Assembly: GCA_019321725.1 (NCBI GenBank)
Contig: CM033109.1
Span: 24,001,048 to 24,065,047 of the forward strand
From: Paulownia fortunei
Lineage: Eukaryota > Streptophyta > Magnoliopsida > Lamiales > Paulowniaceae
Direction of reading: 5' to 3'
Length of the DNA: 64,000 nt
Positions 60,004-64,000 of the stretch are shown here, piece after piece. Under the pieces are notes generated by a model. That model saw only the letters and a list, made by a program, of their open reading frames with translations, did no database searches and was not told the origin of the DNA. Positions within the stretch are counted from its first letter, which is position 1. Each line of letters opens with the position of its first letter. The translations under genes and the position numbers were made by a program.

Positions 60004-63000
60004 TCAATGATCCACAATGCGGGGGTCAAGACCTAATTGCTTCCTTGTTTTCCCCACAAATAAATCCTTGGATTTGATCAAACCTGGAACAAGTCCGATT
60101 AATGTTGTCAATGGAAACTGAGCCACTGCATCTTGCCTCCCCAGTGAAACAATAACTTTGATCGAGTGTGGCTTGTAACTTGCCATCTTGTTTTCCTTTC
60201 CTCCAGTCATCAACAGTTTCAAGTTTTTCGCAGCAATCAGAGCATGTTTTTGAGCCAAGTACCCTTGCTTAATTTCCTGAAATACATTTCAGTTCAAACA
60301 AACCTGAGGAATTAGATGTGGCAAGACATTAGATCGTCGGCAGCTTAATATAAGTAAAAGTTATCATCATGGAAACGTCAAATTCAATCTACTAGTTCCT
60401 GTGTTATTTTAAAGAGATAAACTGCAGGCATCCTCTTGCAGGACTGATTAAGACAAATGGGAGGATTCTAGGATTGACCAGGCATGCCAGGAAACTTAGC
60501 ATTATGCCCCACACGGATCACAATAAATAATGTGGACACGTTTTTAAGTAGGTGTAATTGACCTCTAGCAACTTCAGTTGACTGTTTTTGCAGAGTGACG
60601 GTGAATGCAAAGTAATAGCTAGCAAAGTCCATTACGCTAGAGGCTTGTGGGTGCAGAGCGCGACACTGAGAGGTCACAAACACTGAGAGGTCACAAAAAA
60701 AGTGGCCAGCACGCATACTCAGTGAAAAGAAGCTGAGGGAGTAGAATTAATATAATCCTGTATTATTGTTGCTCACTTTCTTTCTAACACTCTTTACTCT
60801 TATCCAAAATTTGTGGATTCTCATTATTTGGAGAGGTACAAAAATCCATTTATGGTTCGACTATTCTCTATTAATCGAGGAATTTTATCTTGCAAATCCA
60901 GAAAATAAGAAGCCAGAAAAAAGAAAATGCAATTCAGCACTCACCCTGACATCTGTAATATCTCCAATAGCAAAAATGTTCTTGTATCCTTTAACTCTCA
61001 GGTTGTCATCAACCTTCAACCTTCCAAAGCCATCGATGCTGTCCTTCAACACAGTATCCCGCAACCAAGCTGAACCAGGTGGTTTCCCCGTGCACACGAA
61101 AAGACAGTCTGCTTTAATAATTTCTCCTGATGAAGTTACATAAGTTTTGCTTTCTTCTGAACAGTTGTTCAGATTAACTGATTGTTGCAGTTTCACTTCT
61201 ACTTTCTTCGATTTCAGCCATTCTAAAGTCTTGTCAGCTGCTTTTGGTCCTATGAACTCTAACAACCTGGATCCCTCATGAACAAGAATAACCTTTTTAT
61301 GTGGAAAATCAACAGCAATTTCTGCAGCTAGTTCAACACCAGTAGGGCCTCCACCAACAATCAAAATAGAATTGGCAGATTTTATCTCTTCATGTTCTGC
61401 ATACAGATAGAAAGCGAATCAGTTGAAACCCAGAGTTGAATCCTTACAACAATCATCATGATATTCCTATAATCTTGAGAGAGTTTTTCCTTCTCTTTCC
61501 TTAAAGTGCGTGAAAATCTTCGTTCTTTAGATGATAAATGGGAACACTATCAGCTAATACAAATATCAAATGTTGATCAAATAAATTTTGAAGTTCAGAA
61601 ACACAATAAAGCTTTATGATTATAGACTATTCGTCCACTAGTTGCCCACTTTATTGCAGCCTGTGGCGAATCTTGTCTCAATATGAAAAACATATTTTAG
61701 CATTAAGTAATTTGATGGAAAACCTTAAGAGTAGATCTTGTCTCAATATGAAAAACATATTTTAGTATTAAGTAATTTGATGGAAAACCTTAAGAGTAGC
61801 TTGATTCGTTTATAATGCCTACATTTTCGACTAGACATTTCAACATATTACCAAGACTTTGTTGCGCCTATGTAATGATACCTGCTCGGTATTCTTTAAG
61901 TCTCTCAGATCTAGTTTTGGGGAAGGAATCGTTGTGGCCAGTGGCAATGACAAGGTAGTCATAGATAAGCTGACGGCCCTCTGCGGTCAACACTTGAGAG
62001 TTTGAGATGTTTAGGGCCTTGGATACAACAAGACGCCCATTGGTAAGATAATCTTTGTGGTAAATTACAGATCTCTCAGCAAAAGATGGCTCCACCATTG
62101 CCCTCAAGCTTGCCCATGGAATGTCAAAATATTCCTTCCTATTTGAAGATAGAGTTTGCATTATAACTAGGAAGAAAAATAAAGTAATTCTACAAGCAGT
62201 ACTACAGCTGCCGTCATCTATGCTAGTTAATCCAATAGTGAGAAATCAAAAGAAACAGAGAACTCAAAATTTGATTAGTGAACATCAGTACTCGACTATT
62301 CGTCCATATTATCCATGTGTATATGAACACATTGAAACATATTCTGATTCCTTGCAGCAACAAGAAGAATGAAGGTGGAATCCAGTGAAATTGGAAGTGG
62401 GGTATGATATATGTATCAAATTCAAAGATAAGCAACTCAAAAAGAAGCGAATCTCAAAATTCGAACTATTGAAACTAAGTGAATATAATATGAGGATGAG
62501 ATGCCAATGAACTATAGTGATAAGCCACTTCAACTCAACAAAGTCTTATCAAACGCCACAATGGGGCTAGGTAATAATAACTGATAAACCTTAGTACTGA
62601 TAAATGCTCTGTTAATGCACCTATCAGCTATGTCTTCTTTTCATCTCCGACCATAATTGTGTTATACTTGATCTAATGATTAATATTGAGTCAGAATTAG
62701 GATGGTTTATCTGAAATTTTACTTTGAATTCCATATATGTAAAATGGTATTTGTCTATCTATCTTACTGTGAGGTAACAAGAATTTTTCAACAACCATAT
62801 AAAGGTTCCTTCATTTTCGGTTTCCTGCATTAATGCATTTTTATATTTTATGCAAGAAAAATCTTACAACACGATTTTAAAGTTTTGTCTCAACAAACCT
62901 GTTTGAACTTCACATAAAATTATTGCATTAAAACTGTCCACCAAATAGACAAAACAAACCAGAACAATGTGTATCCATTATCATCAGTATTCAATCCAAC

Positions 63001-63915
63001 TACGGATTTTAGCTGCGTAATTTGGAAACGCTAGTTCACCTTATAAATCCATATACGGAATGCTCACCTATTCCTAAGATGAATTTGCTTCAACAAATCA
63101 CTCAACAATCGAGCACCTAAATTTTTCCCGCTGCATTATTTTAACATTTTTCTACCTACTAAAGAACATAAACTTCTTTGATAGAATGATGAAGAGTGAA
63201 CATGGCTAGGGAGGGGGTGGTAACAGGCATGCTAAGGTATAAGAACCTCTGTGTTTCATCAACAGTAATTCAGCTACACCCCCAGGTTTGGCCAAATCAC
63301 AAAAAAAACCCATTGGAAAACTGCATCGACAACCTCTGACGTTTAAGACATTGTTACTTCAACAACTAGACAAATTAGCAATCCATGGAGAGGCTTATCA
63401 TATATTGTCCTAGGAAGCCATTCTTTAGCAGTGCACGAACAAACTCGAGCACTTTCGTACATGTAAGGGATCGAATAGAACATAAGGAGAGGTCAATAAT
63501 CCCAAAAAGAATGGTGGAATTGATTACAAACTGATGAAATAGAAAGGGGCTTCTGTATTTTGTTTGACAATGAGCATAAATTCAGATAATATAGTATTAA
63601 TACAAAATTATCCAATCCTCATAACAAAGGAAACAAAGCCCAACTCAAATAAGCATTGAATATCTCAGTTGCTAATACTTACGCAGAACAGAATTCAATC
63701 AAGTAATCTAGCCTATATTATAGGAAACGAAACAGAAAGAAAAGGCCTAACTCTGAAACAAGAAGATGAAGGGGGGGGGGGGCGCCTTACGGGTCAATGA
63801 GTGTGACATCTGCATGGAATTGAAGAGACTTAGCAATGAGAGAACCTGCTACGCCACCGCCTATCACCACCACCCTCTTCCACACTCCTCCCAACTCCGG
63901 TGGCTTCTCCTCCAT
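60004..63915 (-). CDS. AIF/AIFM2-like FAD-NAD(P)H oxidoreductase
   Basis: Four exons, 63791-63915, 61882-62138, 60945-61396 and 60004-60276, are in phase and give 368 residues, the usual size for plant apoptosis-inducing-factor homologue A proteins. The FAD-binding Rossmann motif is VVVIGGGVAGSLIAKSL (about 15-31). DYLVIATGH is the FAD-proximal ATG motif. The NAD(P)-binding GxGxxG motif is ILIVGGGPTGVELAAEI (138-154). The second FAD motif is NIFAIGDITDV with Asp273. The protein belongs to the pyridine nucleotide-disulphide oxidoreductase fold without a redox-active disulphide, resembling human AIFM2/FSP1, a quinone reductase. No targeting peptide is apparent. Physiological substrate is unknown. 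Intron 1 is 1.65 kb; intron 2 contains a 65-bp tandem duplication. The promoter is mostly beyond the right edge. Confidence 0.92.
60664..60697. repeat. Perfect 17-bp tandem duplication in AIF-like intron 3
   Basis: CACTGAGAGGTCACAAA occurs twice head to tail. Confidence 0.95.
61670..61799. repeat. Near-perfect 65-bp tandem duplication in AIF-like intron 2
   Basis: Copies at 61670-61734 and 61735-61799 start ATCTTGTCTCAATATG and end CTTAAGAGTAG. They differ at one visible base (GCATTAAG versus GTATTAAG). Confidence 0.95.
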
Positions 63916-64000
63916 ATCCCACCAATATTATTCTTGTCAACTCCTCTCCGTGTGTGACAACTATTTTCTATAAAGAAAAACAATGCCAAGTAATATATAT

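Noticed and set aside
1..64000. CRISPR arrays, bacterial operons, phage or virus insertions
   Set aside because: No regularly spaced direct repeats, no prokaryotic gene organisation and no viral protein signatures; the window is ordinary plant nuclear DNA.

Overview
The window is nuclear genomic DNA from a eudicot plant. It is AT-rich, with intron-split genes, GT-AG introns, a plant-type receptor kinase, PPR protein, ALMT channel and CLE peptide, and spacers filled with degenerate AT-rich transposon debris. An asterid is my guess; the sequence does not settle the lineage. Exon joins were worked out by eye from splice signals, reading phase and protein-family similarity.

Layout, left to right: (1) an E2F transcription factor on the minus strand, running off the left edge after 220 residues; (2) a conserved 78-residue protein of unknown function on the minus strand, with a 1.9 kb leader intron; (3) an NSRP1-type (CCDC55/DUF2040) splicing-speckle protein on the plus strand, four coding exons; (4) an intronless secreted aspartyl protease, plus; (5) a 25-exon XRN-family 5'-3' exoribonuclease, minus, with an open 1021-residue frame but no CCHC zinc knuckle; (6) a six-exon ALMT-type anion channel, plus; (7) a TMK-type LRR receptor kinase, two exons, plus; (8) an intronless PPR protein resembling the plastid editing factor CLB19, plus; (9) a three-exon CLV3-like CLE peptide precursor, minus, whose exons are too short to appear as ordinary open reading frames; (10) a four-exon AIF-like FAD/NAD(P) oxidoreductase, minus, ending at the right edge.

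The genes do not form an operon-like unit. They cover cell-cycle transcription (E2F), RNA metabolism (NSRP1, XRN, CLB19), membrane and stem-cell signalling (TMK, CLV3-like) and transport or redox (ALMT, AIF-like). From memory, ALMT7, CLV3 and the NSRP1 homologues lie close together in Arabidopsis (about At2g27240 to At2g27285), and E2Fb lies near an AIF-like gene (about At5g22140 to At5g22220). That gene content suggests conserved microsynteny and supports calling gene 9 the CLV3 orthologue.

The spacers at 26.5-32.6, 34.9-43.8, 47.6-50.4 and 53.2-60.0 kb show no convincing genes. They hold two large foldback elements (arms of about 0.5 kb, one flanked by a 10-bp direct repeat), several degenerate inverted-repeat elements, a SINE-like sequence, microsatellites and small tandem duplications.
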